Of a stretch of 64,000 bases of DNA, positions 55,153-64,000 are shown piece after piece (positions within the stretch are counted from its first letter, which is position 1; each line of letters opens with the position of its first letter). This DNA is from CAYNFR01 sp964396595. Its GTDB lineage: Bacteria; Bacteroidota; Bacteroidia; Chitinophagales; Saprospiraceae. Location of the stretch: contig CAYNFR010000011.1 of the NCBI GenBank assembly GCA_964396595.1, positions 1-64,000 of the forward strand. The letters are read 5' to 3'. Under the pieces are notes generated by a model. That model did no database searches. It was not told where the DNA came from and worked only from the letters and a program-made list of their open reading frames with translations. Made by a program: the position numbers and the translations under genes.

Positions 55153-55449
55153 TTAAGCTCTCGCGTAATGCTTAGACTTATATTTTTCCATTTGGGGTCT
55201 TATTTTGTCGACAGCATTGTCAAGTGCGATATCGTGACGCTGACCAGTCGCCTCGGCATAAACGTCCTTACCTTTTAGTCGAACATGCAGCTTAACCTTT
55301 TTGTAACTGTGGTTCTTGCCTCTGAAATAAACCCTTGCGGACTCAATGAATGGGTAACTGTCAAAATACTTTTCTAACGATTCATGGGCATAACTTTCGA
55401 AAAAATTAATACCTCCCTCATTTTTGCCTCTTTCAATTCTAATGTCCAT
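55153..55449 (-). CDS. Short ribosome hibernation-promoting factor (HPF/RaiA family)
   Basis: A 98-residue basic protein of the HPF/YfiA family, which binds the 30S decoding region and inactivates or dimerises ribosomes in slow growth. The alpha/beta pattern fits: 'FFESYAHESLEKYFDSYPFI', 'ARVYFRGKNHSYKKVKLHVR' and 'VYAEATGQRHDIALDNAVDK', followed by 'IRPQMEKYKSKH'. It corresponds to the short form, without the C-terminal dimerisation domain. I chose the ATG at 55449; a longer frame adds 14 residues with no family match. A strong terminator follows at once. Confidence 0.9.
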   Translation of the reverse strand: MDIRIERGKNEGGINFFESYAHESLEKYFDSYPFIESARVYFRGKNHSYKKVKLHVRLKGKDVYAEATGQRHDIALDNAVDKIRPQMEKYKSKHYARA

Positions 55450-55656
55450 AACGTAAAATTTAGTCAGATAATAAGATTTCAAACAACTCAATACGAATAA
55501 TTCTCTATGTCAAATCTCCGATAGATCATTGATCTATTTATCATGAATCCGACAAATAATTTTCGTACCGTTCAAGCTACAAGTTACGCAAAATGATCAC
55601 CTTTAGCAAAAGATTTAAGCTATAATTTTTCATCATATTAATAAATATTATCACTC

Positions 55657-56817
55657 TTGATCAGGAAAACAACTACGACTCTGGCCATCCTGCTTGGTTT
55701 CGGAATAATTGGGCTTTTCTTCATAGCTGGCAAGATCGCCGACCAGCAAATGAATGTTCTTGAGCGGGTTGAATGGGAACCACTTGATGATGCTACCCTT
55801 AGATTCCACAAATCGCTTATTATTGCCGATTGGCATGCAGATAATCTCCTTTGGGACAGAAATCCGTTGACCCGACTAGATCATGGTCATATAGATATCC
55901 CCCGATTAATCGAGGGAAATATCAGTTTGCAGGTCTTTGACGCTGTCACTAAAACACCTCGAGGGCTCAATCATCATCGTAATAAGGATAACACAGATAA
56001 TATTACCTTCCTTGCGATAGCCAATCGATGGCCTATAAATACTTGGTCTAGTCTGCTTCAACGAGCATTATACCAAAGTAAAAAACTACATCATGCAGCC
56101 GAGAAGAGCGAGGGGCGATTAAAAATCATCAAATCAAGCGACGAATTACGCTCTTTTCTCACCGATCGTGCCACCAACAAAAATCAAGTAGGCGGAATTC
56201 TGGCATTGGAAGGTCTTCATACTCTTGAAGGCAGCCTCGAAAATCTCGACAAGCTACATGACGCTGGATTTAGAATAATGGGTTTGACACACTTTTTTGA
56301 TAACGAAATAGGTGGTTCCTCTGCCGGTGTAGATCAATATGGCCTGAGTCCATTTGGCTCAAGTGTCATAAAAAAAATGAACGAGCAGTCCATTATTATT
56401 GACTTAGCACATGCTTCACCAGAATTAATAGATGACGTCCTTTCTCTTAGTACACGTCCTGTGGTCGTCACACACACCGGGGTGAGGGGCACATATGACT
56501 CACCTCGCAATCTCTCCGATGATCACATAATCAAGATTAGCGCCACAGGTGGTGTCATCGGAATCGGCTTCTGGGACGAGGCAGTAGGCAGCAGCGATTT
56601 AAAATCTATCGCTCGTGCCATGCGTTATGTTAGTGATCTTGTAGGCGTAGAGCATGTGTGTCTTGGATCAGACTGGGACGGAGCCACATCTATTCGAATC
56701 GGCGCCAATGACATCACGCAGTTGACCCATACCCTATTACAAGAGGGGTTTACAGAAGGAGAAATACGACAGATAATGGGCGAAAATCAGATTCGTTTTC
56801 TTTTAGAAAATCTCTGA
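55657..56817 (+). CDS. Membrane dipeptidase (peptidase M19, renal dipeptidase-like)
   Basis: A 386-residue zinc dipeptidase. Residues about 8-25 form an N-terminal membrane anchor, putting the enzyme in the periplasm. The dinuclear zinc ligands are visible: H60 and D62 in 'ADWHADN', E185 in 'LALEGLH', H252 in 'DLAHASPELI' and H273 in 'VVTHTG'. 'GSDWDGA' near residue 340 is also conserved. It uses a TTG start; no in-frame ATG lies upstream, and an in-frame TAA at 55642 bounds the frame. Dipeptides or beta-lactam-like substrates are typical. It converges on the flotillin gene with 18 bases between stops. Confidence 0.93.
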   Translation: MIRKTTTTLAILLGFGIIGLFFIAGKIADQQMNVLERVEWEPLDDATLRFHKSLIIADWHADNLLWDRNPLTRLDHGHIDIPRLIEGNISLQVFDAVTKTPRGLNHHRNKDNTDNITFLAIANRWPINTWSSLLQRALYQSKKLHHAAEKSEGRLKIIKSSDELRSFLTDRATNKNQVGGILALEGLHTLEGSLENLDKLHDAGFRIMGLTHFFDNEIGGSSAGVDQYGLSPFGSSVIKKMNEQSIIIDLAHASPELIDDVLSLSTRPVVVTHTGVRGTYDSPRNLSDDHIIKISATGGVIGIGFWDEAVGSSDLKSIARAMRYVSDLVGVEHVCLGSDWDGATSIRIGANDITQLTHTLLQEGFTEGEIRQIMGENQIRFLLENL

Positions 56818-56835
56818 CGTCACATTTTCTTAGGC

Positions 56836-58245
56836 TCATTTACGCGTTTCAGGCTCGTTATTCTTGTCGCCTTTCTTGATCTCAGTGCCGAGATAACCAG
56901 GAAGATCCATACCCGCCATATTAAACAAATCATTCAGTGGCGGAACAGATTTGTATAGACCGGAGACAAACTTAGCCGTACTATTGCTGCCGTCAGCTGA
57001 TTCTGAACCGTTTTCCCAGACTGTTATCTTGTCGATCTTAATGTTCTTTATTGCCTCAACTTGTGTCTTCACTAGTTCAGGCAACTTGTCTGCTATTAAC
57101 ATCAATACTGCTTCTCGTGGGTTACCATTCGTCGCTTTTACGATCTGATCAAAACCATCTGCTTGTTTCTTGAGTAATTCATAGAGACCGTCAGCGTGAG
57201 CTTTTTGTCTAAGGAATATAGCTTCCGCTTCTCCCTTGGCGATTCTGCGAATCTGTTCAGCCTGTGCCTCAGCTTCCAACTCAATTCTTTTCTTATTGAT
57301 TTCAGCTTGAACGATAATGTCTGCTTCTTGTGTAGCCCTTTCTCTATCCGCCCTTGCCAATTCGGCAGCTTTTTCGGCAGCAAAGGCATCTTGGAGCGCG
57401 TTCGCCTTTTGAATTTTTTCGGTAGCCACCGCATTGCGCTCAGCTTCGGCTTCTCGTTGACGTCTGATAGCTTCAGACTCAGCTATTTGAATACGCGCTA
57501 GGTTTTCGCCTTCCACAGTTTTAGCGCGAGCATTTGCTTCTCCAACAGATGCCATAGCATCTGCATTGGACACATTTATACGCTGATCCTTCACAGCCTC
57601 GGCTTGTCCAATAGCTCCATCGCGATCTTTTTCTGCTACACTTTTACGGGCATCATTTATCGCCTTGGCTGCGGCCTCTTTACCCAATGCCTCAATATAC
57701 CCGGACTCATCCTGGATATCTGTAACATTAACATTGATCAATGTGAGACCTATTTTCTTAAGCTCTCCGAGTACGTTATGTGCTACATTCGCAAGAAACT
57801 TATCTCTGTCTGAGTTAATCTCTTCGATATCCATAGTCGCAACGACTAGTCGAAGCTGTCCGAAAATAATATCTTTTGCTATTTCTCTGATCTCGTCAAT
57901 AGGTTTGCCCAATAATCGCTCAGCAGCATTGATCATGACACCGGGTTCATTTGAAATAGCCACAGTAAATCTTGAAGGTACGCTTACGCGAATATTCTGC
58001 TTACTTAGTGCCCCTCTGAGATCAACATCAATAGAGATAGGTGATAGGTCGAGATATTCATAGCTCTGAATTATCGGCCAGACAAATGCAGCACCACCGG
58101 CAACACATTTAGCTGAGCCCTGACCAGTCTTACCATAAATGACTAATATTTTGTCCGAAGGACAACGCTTATAACGCGTCAATACCAAAATTAACGCTGA
58201 AAGGAAAATGAAAAAGAATATGGCAATAAACACCAGTTGTAACAT
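56836..58245 (-). CDS. Flotillin family protein (SPFH domain)
   Basis: A 469-residue membrane-associated scaffold. An N-terminal membrane segment (about 2-25) is followed by the SPFH domain (about 30-200: 'KILVIYGKTGQGSAKCVAGG', 'RFTVAISNEPGVMINAAERL'). A long Ala/Glu/Lys-rich coiled coil with flotillin-type 'EAE' and 'KAEAE'-like repeats covers about 200-360, and the C-terminal oligomerisation region ends the protein. Bacterial flotillins organise membrane microdomains. The NfeD-like gene lies two bases upstream, the classic flotillin/NfeD pairing. Confident. Confidence 0.95.
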   Translation of the reverse strand: MLQLVFIAIFFFIFLSALILVLTRYKRCPSDKILVIYGKTGQGSAKCVAGGAAFVWPIIQSYEYLDLSPISIDVDLRGALSKQNIRVSVPSRFTVAISNEPGVMINAAERLLGKPIDEIREIAKDIIFGQLRLVVATMDIEEINSDRDKFLANVAHNVLGELKKIGLTLINVNVTDIQDESGYIEALGKEAAAKAINDARKSVAEKDRDGAIGQAEAVKDQRINVSNADAMASVGEANARAKTVEGENLARIQIAESEAIRRQREAEAERNAVATEKIQKANALQDAFAAEKAAELARADRERATQEADIIVQAEINKKRIELEAEAQAEQIRRIAKGEAEAIFLRQKAHADGLYELLKKQADGFDQIVKATNGNPREAVLMLIADKLPELVKTQVEAIKNIKIDKITVWENGSESADGSNSTAKFVSGLYKSVPPLNDLFNMAGMDLPGYLGTEIKKGDKNNEPETRK

Positions 58246-58247
58246 AG

Positions 58248-58832
58248 CTATGAATTTAAGGATTCGTTATTTCTTAATACCAACATTATATTATCGTCCA
58301 TTACATCTACGACGACTACCAGAGTACCTGTGGATAAATCCGTTGGCTCGTCTGTTATCGCAGAAAATTGCATGGTCTTATTGGCTACTTTTAGTAAAAT
58401 TTCGCCTTGGGAAGCTCGATTCGCCAAGATTGGGATATATACTTCACCGATACATCCGAGCGCCTGATCCATTCGGATTGTTCCAGACTCTTGTAATTTT
58501 AGTACTTGACTGAAAGTATAGGCTATACCCACCATAGCCAGAAAGCCGGCCAAGAAAGCCACCATGAGGGCTTTTTGTGGTGAAAAATTTTGGCTCAATG
58601 CCGCGACTCCACCCCATCCAAAGAAAACCGTAAACCCTAATATTGAACGAATGCTAAAAAGAGAAAAACCTTCAAGTGCCTCCGTCGGATCAGCCTCTAT
58701 ACTTGACTCTATACCCACAAAAGTCATAATGACTTGAATCACAAAAAACAACGTACTTACGAGCGCTATTCCCCAGTAAATCTTCTCGGGTGTCCCCAAT
58801 GCTCCCCACCAATCAGCTATGATCAAGTACAT
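58248..58832 (-). CDS. NfeD/YuaF-like membrane protein
   Basis: A 194-residue protein. Three membrane segments lie at about 20-40, 65-85 and 92-112 ('IYWGIALVSTLFFVIQVIMT', 'ILGFTVFFGWGGVAAL'). The C-terminal 75 residues form a beta-rich region like the OB domain of NfeD/YuaF proteins ('ALGCIGEVYIPILANRASQG', 'LSTGTLVVVVDVMDDNIMLV'). NfeD partners regulate or localise flotillins. It starts the two-gene minus-strand operon and ends two bases before the flotillin gene. The family call rests on topology, OB-like pattern and context. Confidence 0.85.
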   Translation of the reverse strand: MYLIIADWWGALGTPEKIYWGIALVSTLFFVIQVIMTFVGIESSIEADPTEALEGFSLFSIRSILGFTVFFGWGGVAALSQNFSPQKALMVAFLAGFLAMVGIAYTFSQVLKLQESGTIRMDQALGCIGEVYIPILANRASQGEILLKVANKTMQFSAITDEPTDLSTGTLVVVVDVMDDNIMLVLRNNESLNS

Positions 58833-58965
58833 CTTATATAATTATAATGTCCTAAGTAAATCTTTTTATCTGAAGACATCAAGGTATTATAGACTAATTT
58901 AATTGATCAATCGACAAAAAGAGGATCGGAAATACAAATTTGCCGTCAGTCTATAAACAAAAAAA

Positions 58966-58989
58966 CCCACCCGACGTCCATCGGGTGGG
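58966..58989 (-). terminator. Intrinsic terminator of the third giant T9SS gene
   Basis: CCCACCCGA (58966-58974) pairs perfectly with TCGGGTGGG (58981-58989). On the minus strand a T-run follows (A-run on the plus strand just left of 58966). It lies 24 bases beyond the stop of the 59013-63095 gene. Confidence 0.9.
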
Positions 58990-59012
58990 AAAACTCAAAT
59001 AAAAGCCCTCTA

Positions 59013-62000
59013 TTAATTAACTCTGAGCATCTTCTGTCTCAATACATCAGAACCAATTTCTATTTCAACAAAATACATTCCATTCTGACGAATATCATTT
59101 CCTTCAATTCTTATTTCATTGACACCTGTGTTGAATATTTGCTCTCTAGACATGATCACTCGGTTATGAACATCATAGACTTTGACAAATCCTCTTGCCA
59201 CCTTAGGTGTTTGTAACTTAAATATGGTAAAGTCACTCCATGGATTAGGACTGTTCTGACTCAAGCTCAATAACTCAGTATCTCCTGTAGATTGATTCAA
59301 TTGGAGTGCTTGAACTTCAAGTGAAGACGTAACGATCTCTGATCTTATTCCACTAGTATACATGTTCATCAAAGCCACATCTACAAGCTTGTTAACTACA
59401 ATATCAAATAGCGCCTCACCTGCCTCTACATCTATGGCTTGATCACTATACCATACGATTGAGAGTACTCTTGATTCTTCATTCCAGAAGTAGTTGTCAC
59501 TTGTGATCTTCATGGATCTAGAGCGAACTTCCATGACATCTCCATCAATATTCTTGAGGTCTAAGCTGATCTGAACACCTCTGTAGCTTCCATCATTAAT
59601 GGATCTGAAAGCGACACCTGTAGGTACACTTGACACCTCCAGAGAGGTAATCGTCTGTGACCTACCTTGAGCCAATGCGCTATTACCTCTAGCATCTCCC
59701 GACACATCACCTACCTTGACGCCTATGAAGTCAATTGACATATGAGATTTTAACTCTTGAATCATGTATGATTCCTTAAGTTCTTCTTCATTTTCAACAG
59801 CATCGAGAATATCCTGCTCACTCCAGAAGAAGCGCCAGCTTTCATTATTTGTGAATGTAGCTTTCTTACCTAGTAACACAGAACGCAGTTCAAGTAAGTC
59901 AAGGGCCGTTATTTTGCCATCGTTGTTAATATCCGCTGCAATCAAGGCATATACTGATGGAAGGTCTTGTAAACCTATAACATGCTTCTGAATCATAATC
60001 AAATCCAGCGTAGACACACCATTGAGAATATCGTCATTTTTGCTTGGTTTCAAAAGATACTCACCACCCATCGGCATTTCGCCAAATGCATACTTCCCAT
60101 CGAGATTTGTTTTAGTCATAACTGATTCATCTGCTTTCATGTCCTTGAGGTGAACTTCAACATTGTCCATCTTGACGCCATTTGCAGTAATCGTGTTTCC
60201 ATCGATTATTGCCGAGGCAGATCGCGCACTGATGACAATTACCTGGGTAACTGAACCCGAATTACCGCATACATCAGTAGATGTCCAATTCAATCGATAA
60301 GTACCAACACTTAGATCCGTTACGAAACTAACAGTCCCGGAGGTGTTAGGCTTCAAAGAATCTTGCGCAATGATCGCATTACTACTGTTACGAAGAACAT
60401 AAGACCATTGGATAGCTTGGCCTGCAACACAGTCCGTAGCTGAATTGCGGAATAATACACGAGCGACGCCACTTACAGCGACTGTAGCTCTGATCGTATC
60501 TCTTTCAATGATATTCGGTGGTGTATTATCACTCACCAGAATTAGCTGTTTTCTAGTAATGACATTTTCTGCCCTCGGATCTCTACACCAATCCAATACA
60601 CTCCATGTTCTCTCGATCTTCATACAATAATCCGGGCTAGGATTATTTGCTACGAAGTAGCGATCAGAATATGATAATCCGAATTGAGAACAGCCTATCT
60701 CGACAATTCTTGGTTCACCTGTATTGGCAGGAAGTATGCTATTATTGGATGTGCACACTTCAATCAAAGTATCAGGTGGGAAAAATGCGAAGTCGAATGG
60801 CGCATTTTGTTCATCACCGGTTATTCTGATATGCTGTGTTAAATTTTGTGTGATTCCACTGGCATCTCTGATGACAAATCTTCTGATGATCTCTCCTGTA
60901 CCACATCTTGTATCGCGCGTAATCTCTACTGGCAACTCCGTTATTCTCAGACCACAGTTGTCAAAGAAAGTTCCATCCACCAATGGACCGGTGCTACTCT
61001 TCACAAATTGAGCTGGTATTGGCAGTGGTTGCTCCATCCCCGCAGGACTAAACCAACCGAAAACAGTAGAATCCACAAAAGTGAAATCACAACTAATCTC
61101 TAGATCAGGTAGCCCCGTAACTGTGGCAGGAGTTTTATCCGTTACATTTACCATCACCATACAGATACTCATGTTACCGGATTCATCATAGAATTTCAAT
61201 ATCACCGGTACTTCTTCGCCTCCATCAGCACAACAGAAAACCACATAGTCAGAACATATATCATCCAGACGGATATAGGTTCGTCCTCCTCTAGTGTACG
61301 CATACTTTGAGAAATCTCTACCGCAAGCGACTTGGGCTTGGAAAGGCGCAAAAAGAATTTCTCCATCACCGTCAGTGTCGAGGCTTTCGAACAGCAACTG
61401 GTCATCCATTCTAACAGCGCATCGGCGTGTGATTCCACAAGCATCATAACTGGTCTCATCCATTCTATCTACAGGCACTCTGATAATTGTGTCCGTAATG
61501 GTGACAACATAATTTCTCAAACAGATAGCAACCGGTGGCGTATTATCAATAACATTAATGATCATGCTATCTACCGACCTGTTACCACAAATATCCTCTG
61601 CACGGAAATAAACCACATTGCGCCCTAGCGGAATCCTTACTCTACCACCATTCTGATTAAACGTACCTCCGGCATAAGAAGTCGTCACGAAGATTAAAGA
61701 GTCGGGCTGACAGTTATCCGTGATGACAGCCGGAATCAGATCAAACTCTGCAAAGCAATCTATTTGATTGATGCTTCTCGTGATCTCTCGAGCAGGAATT
61801 CTGATAGAAGGTGCATCATTATCTACAAGAGATATTACTTGCGTGAAAGAATACGTCGCAAATCCGCCACTACACTTCCACTCCTCTATTATCCAACGAC
61901 GCAAGAAGATCATATCGCATGGATTGGCTCTGTTAAGTGGCGTATCCTCAAATTTAGTGAAGAACATGCAAGCAAGATTGTTAAGTGTTAACATATCTAC

Positions 62001-63095
62001 TCCGTCCCATCTAGGTACACCACTAACCGAGGTACTTAGACTTCCATCAGGATTGAATATATTATCGCTACATGAGAATGTTAGCGCCTGCTGTGGCCAT
62101 ACTATATTCCCTTCGTCTAGTTGTTTCTGAATATCCGGCTCGCGTATATAAACTTCTTGAGTACAAGTATCAGAGAAGTTACCGAATTGATCTCTGATTC
62201 TGTATTTCGTCTCTATCTTGGCAACAAAACCAGGCTTCTTGCCACATAATTCAGTGCGATTAGATTCTCCAGCAATAATCTCAGGATTAGAACATACCGC
62301 CACAATTTCCGGATCCTGAATCACGAATCTTTGGAACTGAGCGCAAGTAAGCGTATCTGCAATGCACACGATATCAGGTGTCAGTTTGTACTCTACATTC
62401 AGATATCCCCAGCATGGCGGCAGATGATGACATCCCTCAATACTGATTATATATTTATATGTCTTTCCGATCATCTCACCAGTGAAAACAAAGTCTTCTA
62501 TCTCACGGTCGAGAAGATCAGTAATCGTAATGCTATACCATTCCTCAGGATAGTAAAGCGTATCTAATAACATTTTTGGTGTAAGACTCAACAAACAGTT
62601 CTGATCAATACTGACATTTACTGTGCCAATACACACCAGCGGTCGCGTACAGAATCTAGCATCTCCATCAATATTCAGTGGACCGACAGGGCCACCAGGC
62701 AAAGCACTTCCGCTAGCTGAGAAGGTATTATGTATAAATGGCTTGCCGACATCATCTGCGCTAAGTATATAGCAACCGCTACCGGTTAACATGTTGCCGC
62801 TAGAAGAGGCGGAACCGTAAATAACTGACCCACTCAAAGAAATGAGTACATCCGGATCAATGACAATACCGATATTATAGATGTCATCATTGGTGGTATT
62901 TGTTATCTTAAATTCATAACAAATAGAGTCCCCTTCCATCAATGGAACTTGAGGCTTGCTGACAATCGTAGACTCGATAATTAATGGCGATTGCGCTGAG
63001 AGAGGTGTTGAACCCATTAACAGCAGCATAAAGAACATACCTGTAAGGTAAAAATTATGCGCTTGCGCATAAAACTGTAGTGTAAGCTTTCTCAT
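59013..63095 (-). CDS. Giant HYR-like / dockerin / cohesin-like protein with T9SS type A sorting domain
   Basis: A 1360-residue secreted protein. After an N-terminal signal peptide, a DUF11-like segment ('YEFKITNTTNDDIYNIGIVI') is followed by several HYR-like Cys-rich modules (about 250-990; 'VYFRAEDICGNRSVDSMIIN', 'STDVCGNSGS'). A carboxypeptidase-regulatory-like domain at about 995-1040 leads into a type I dockerin-like pair of EF-hand loops ('GVSTLDLIMIQKHVIG', 'DINNDGKITALDLLELRSVL'). A cohesin-like domain occupies about 1150-1235. The last 85 residues are a T9SS type A domain ('SLSQNSPNPWSDFTIFKL', 'NGMYFVEI'). It should be displayed or released by T9SS. Downstream is a strong terminator. 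Confidence 0.92.
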   Translation of the reverse strand: MRKLTLQFYAQAHNFYLTGMFFMLLLMGSTPLSAQSPLIIESTIVSKPQVPLMEGDSICYEFKITNTTNDDIYNIGIVIDPDVLISLSGSVIYGSASSSGNMLTGSGCYILSADDVGKPFIHNTFSASGSALPGGPVGPLNIDGDARFCTRPLVCIGTVNVSIDQNCLLSLTPKMLLDTLYYPEEWYSITITDLLDREIEDFVFTGEMIGKTYKYIISIEGCHHLPPCWGYLNVEYKLTPDIVCIADTLTCAQFQRFVIQDPEIVAVCSNPEIIAGESNRTELCGKKPGFVAKIETKYRIRDQFGNFSDTCTQEVYIREPDIQKQLDEGNIVWPQQALTFSCSDNIFNPDGSLSTSVSGVPRWDGVDMLTLNNLACMFFTKFEDTPLNRANPCDMIFLRRWIIEEWKCSGGFATYSFTQVISLVDNDAPSIRIPAREITRSINQIDCFAEFDLIPAVITDNCQPDSLIFVTTSYAGGTFNQNGGRVRIPLGRNVVYFRAEDICGNRSVDSMIINVIDNTPPVAICLRNYVVTITDTIIRVPVDRMDETSYDACGITRRCAVRMDDQLLFESLDTDGDGEILFAPFQAQVACGRDFSKYAYTRGGRTYIRLDDICSDYVVFCCADGGEEVPVILKFYDESGNMSICMVMVNVTDKTPATVTGLPDLEISCDFTFVDSTVFGWFSPAGMEQPLPIPAQFVKSSTGPLVDGTFFDNCGLRITELPVEITRDTRCGTGEIIRRFVIRDASGITQNLTQHIRITGDEQNAPFDFAFFPPDTLIEVCTSNNSILPANTGEPRIVEIGCSQFGLSYSDRYFVANNPSPDYCMKIERTWSVLDWCRDPRAENVITRKQLILVSDNTPPNIIERDTIRATVAVSGVARVLFRNSATDCVAGQAIQWSYVLRNSSNAIIAQDSLKPNTSGTVSFVTDLSVGTYRLNWTSTDVCGNSGSVTQVIVISARSASAIIDGNTITANGVKMDNVEVHLKDMKADESVMTKTNLDGKYAFGEMPMGGEYLLKPSKNDDILNGVSTLDLIMIQKHVIGLQDLPSVYALIAADINNDGKITALDLLELRSVLLGKKATFTNNESWRFFWSEQDILDAVENEEELKESYMIQELKSHMSIDFIGVKVGDVSGDARGNSALAQGRSQTITSLEVSSVPTGVAFRSINDGSYRGVQISLDLKNIDGDVMEVRSRSMKITSDNYFWNEESRVLSIVWYSDQAIDVEAGEALFDIVVNKLVDVALMNMYTSGIRSEIVTSSLEVQALQLNQSTGDTELLSLSQNSPNPWSDFTIFKLQTPKVARGFVKVYDVHNRVIMSREQIFNTGVNEIRIEGNDIRQNGMYFVEIEIGSDVLRQKMLRVN

Positions 63096-63120
63096 TTCTT
63101 AAGACCTTGTCGTTAACATT

Positions 63121-63183
63121 CGCCACTCCTCGTGGCGTTTATTTGAGTTTGTAGTTTCCGTAGTGGTAAAGGCTACGCCTTTA
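63121..63183. repeat. REP-like palindrome pair
   Basis: CGCCAC/GTGGCG with a five-base loop (63121-63137) and TAAAGGC/GCCTTTA around TAC (63167-63183). They sit in the presumed leader of the giant T9SS gene. Confidence 0.5.
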
Positions 63184-63295
63184 GTAGTTTTCTAGTCATT
63201 TATACAGCTCTATTCATCACACATGATGCGCGAATATCAATGCACATTTAACTTAATTAGGTCTATTTCTCTCGAATGGATAGCGCAAAGATAAT

Positions 63296-63303
63296 AGAGC
63301 TGT
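63296..63303 (-). promoter_or_regulatory. -7 promoter element TATCTTTG of the third giant gene
   Basis: Exact TAnnTTTG match on the minus strand followed by CGC. It predicts a leader of about 195 bases that includes two hairpins, unusually long for this window. Confidence 0.45.
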
Positions 63304-63539
63304 TCATATTAAAAAAATTATTAATATTTTTTTTTGCTGATATGATGAAATTGTCTTCATATTAAATATTTCATATATATATAACTATGATTATTAGACG
63401 TTTTTGAGATTCCCTGCATCGACAAAAAATAGGCTTTTGACGACCAACGTCATATTAGATCTCGTCGATGCGCGTGTTGAACTCTTCCAGAGTAATACTT
63501 CATACATAGAATAAAGGATTTTTAAGCTAATTGCTTTTA

Positions 63540-63547
63540 TATCTTTG
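63540..63547 (+). promoter_or_regulatory. -7 promoter element TATCTTTG of the right-edge gene
   Basis: Exact TAnnTTTG match followed by CGGGC, 22 bases before the ATG at 63570. Confidence 0.45.
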
Positions 63548-63569
63548 CGGGCACAAGTAAGATTCCGCT

Positions 63570-64000
63570 ATGGCTATATTAATATTCATAACACTGACGC
63601 TGATTCTGATGAGCATCGGTGGCTATTTATTGTTTCCCAAACTCGATTTGCCGGCATGGAAAGGGGCCATACCTGTTTTGCGATGGGTGGAGATTGCCAA
63701 GAGAGTCGGTAGATCACCCTTGTATGGTTGGCTCAGTGCTATACCATTACTCAACCTCTTTATCATTACTGGGCTATCTTCTGCCCTGGTAAGGTCTTTT
63801 GGGAAATTATCGCTTAAGGATACCGCGATCGCTGTATTATATAATCCCATTGCCTTTTATAAGCTTGCCACAGACAATTCGGCATCTTTTAAAGAACCTG
63901 CCATAACCAAGGAAAAAGAATATCAAAACCAGATCATTCAAGCAAAAAAGGAAGGTCATAGTACCAAAGCCGAAAGACTAGCGACAAATAATCCGTACAA
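63570..64000 (+). CDS. N-terminal part of a membrane protein, possibly signal peptidase I (runs off window)
   Basis: The window ends after 143 codons with the frame still open. Two or three hydrophobic segments are visible ('ILIFITLTLILMSIGGYLLF', 'LYGWLSAIPLLNLFIITGL'), then 'SFGKLSLKDTAIAVLYNPIA' and a charged linker ('EKEYQNQIIQAKKEGH', 'AERLATNNPYK'). This looks like the N-terminal extension that precedes the catalytic S26 domain in Bacteroidota LepB proteins. The catalytic Ser/Lys region would lie beyond the edge, so the identity stays tentative. A perfect -7 box lies 22 bases upstream of the start. Confidence 0.6.
   Translation, partial: MAILIFITLTLILMSIGGYLLFPKLDLPAWKGAIPVLRWVEIAKRVGRSPLYGWLSAIPLLNLFIITGLSSALVRSFGKLSLKDTAIAVLYNPIAFYKLATDNSASFKEPAITKEKEYQNQIIQAKKEGHSTKAERLATNNPY

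Larger units (their letters stand above)
63096..63569. other. 474-base divergent gap
   Basis: It separates the third giant T9SS gene from the plus-strand gene at 63570. It holds two small palindromes (63121-63137 and 63167-63183), a perfect minus-strand -7 box at 63296-63303, an A/T-rich tract near 63310-63345 and a plus-strand -7 box at 63540. No gene is seen. Confidence 0.6.

Overview
The window reads as a chromosomal segment of a Bacteroidota bacterium, most likely of the family Saprospiraceae. Three giant secreted proteins end in type IX secretion (T9SS) sorting domains (two type A, one type B / gliding-motility type). One of them carries the dockerin-plus-cohesin-like tail followed by a 'SWRF' segment that I associate with Saprospiraceae. 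Genes are often preceded by the Bacteroidota -7 promoter element TAnnTTTG rather than by clear Shine-Dalgarno sites. I found no rRNA, tRNA, insertion sequence, prophage or CRISPR array.

Layout. 1-6.4 kb: a TetR regulator, then a thioesterase / O-methyltransferase / HemW operon, a DUF3089 lipoprotein, and a convergent Xaa-Pro aminopeptidase. 7-14.1 kb: TerC-like membrane protein, TypA/BipA GTPase, an S9 peptidase plus DUF819 membrane protein pair, and an EamA exporter. 14.4-25.1 kb: two divergent giant surface proteins, one with 16 Ig-like modules and a T9SS type B domain, the other with HYR modules, two C-type lectin domains, a GEVED domain and a T9SS type A domain. 25.3-28.1 kb: an operon for a double-hotdog protein, a kynurenine-formamidase-like cyclase and kynureninase. 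28.4-33.3 kb: a broken HigA antitoxin gene, a DUF2207 membrane protein, a lytic transglycosylase and a GntP permease. 34.2-38.5 kb: RlmB, an SDR, an MlaE/MlaF-type ABC transporter pair, RsmA and a YqeY protein. 38.5-50.9 kb: M1 aminopeptidase, Tgt, a TPR protein, a PorE-like TPR/propeller/OmpA lipoprotein, RlmD, RfbA, a flippase-like membrane protein, a TlpA thioredoxin and a quinone-oxidoreductase-like MDR enzyme. 51-58.8 kb: DUF3127, HemA, an ABC-F ATPase, a ribosome-hibernation factor, an M19 dipeptidase and a flotillin/NfeD pair. 59-63.1 kb: the third giant T9SS protein. 63.6 kb to the end: the start of a membrane protein that resembles the N-terminus of Bacteroidota signal peptidase I.

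Most genes are core housekeeping: tRNA/rRNA modification, haem synthesis, translation GTPases, envelope lipid transport. The accessory character lies in the three T9SS surface proteins and in the intergenic DNA. Long gaps hold dispersed short repeats of two kinds: TCTGCG-rich tracts and small GC-rich palindromes. The most notable observations are: C-type lectin domains that appear inserted inside HYR domains; an alternating two-module repeat in the 1964-residue surface protein; a higA pseudogene with a single nonsense codon and no visible toxin partner; a recurrent extended -7 motif TAnnTT(T/C)GC sitting within a few bases of several start codons; a Tgt lacking all three canonical zinc cysteines; and an orphan minus-strand terminator that may mark a small RNA.
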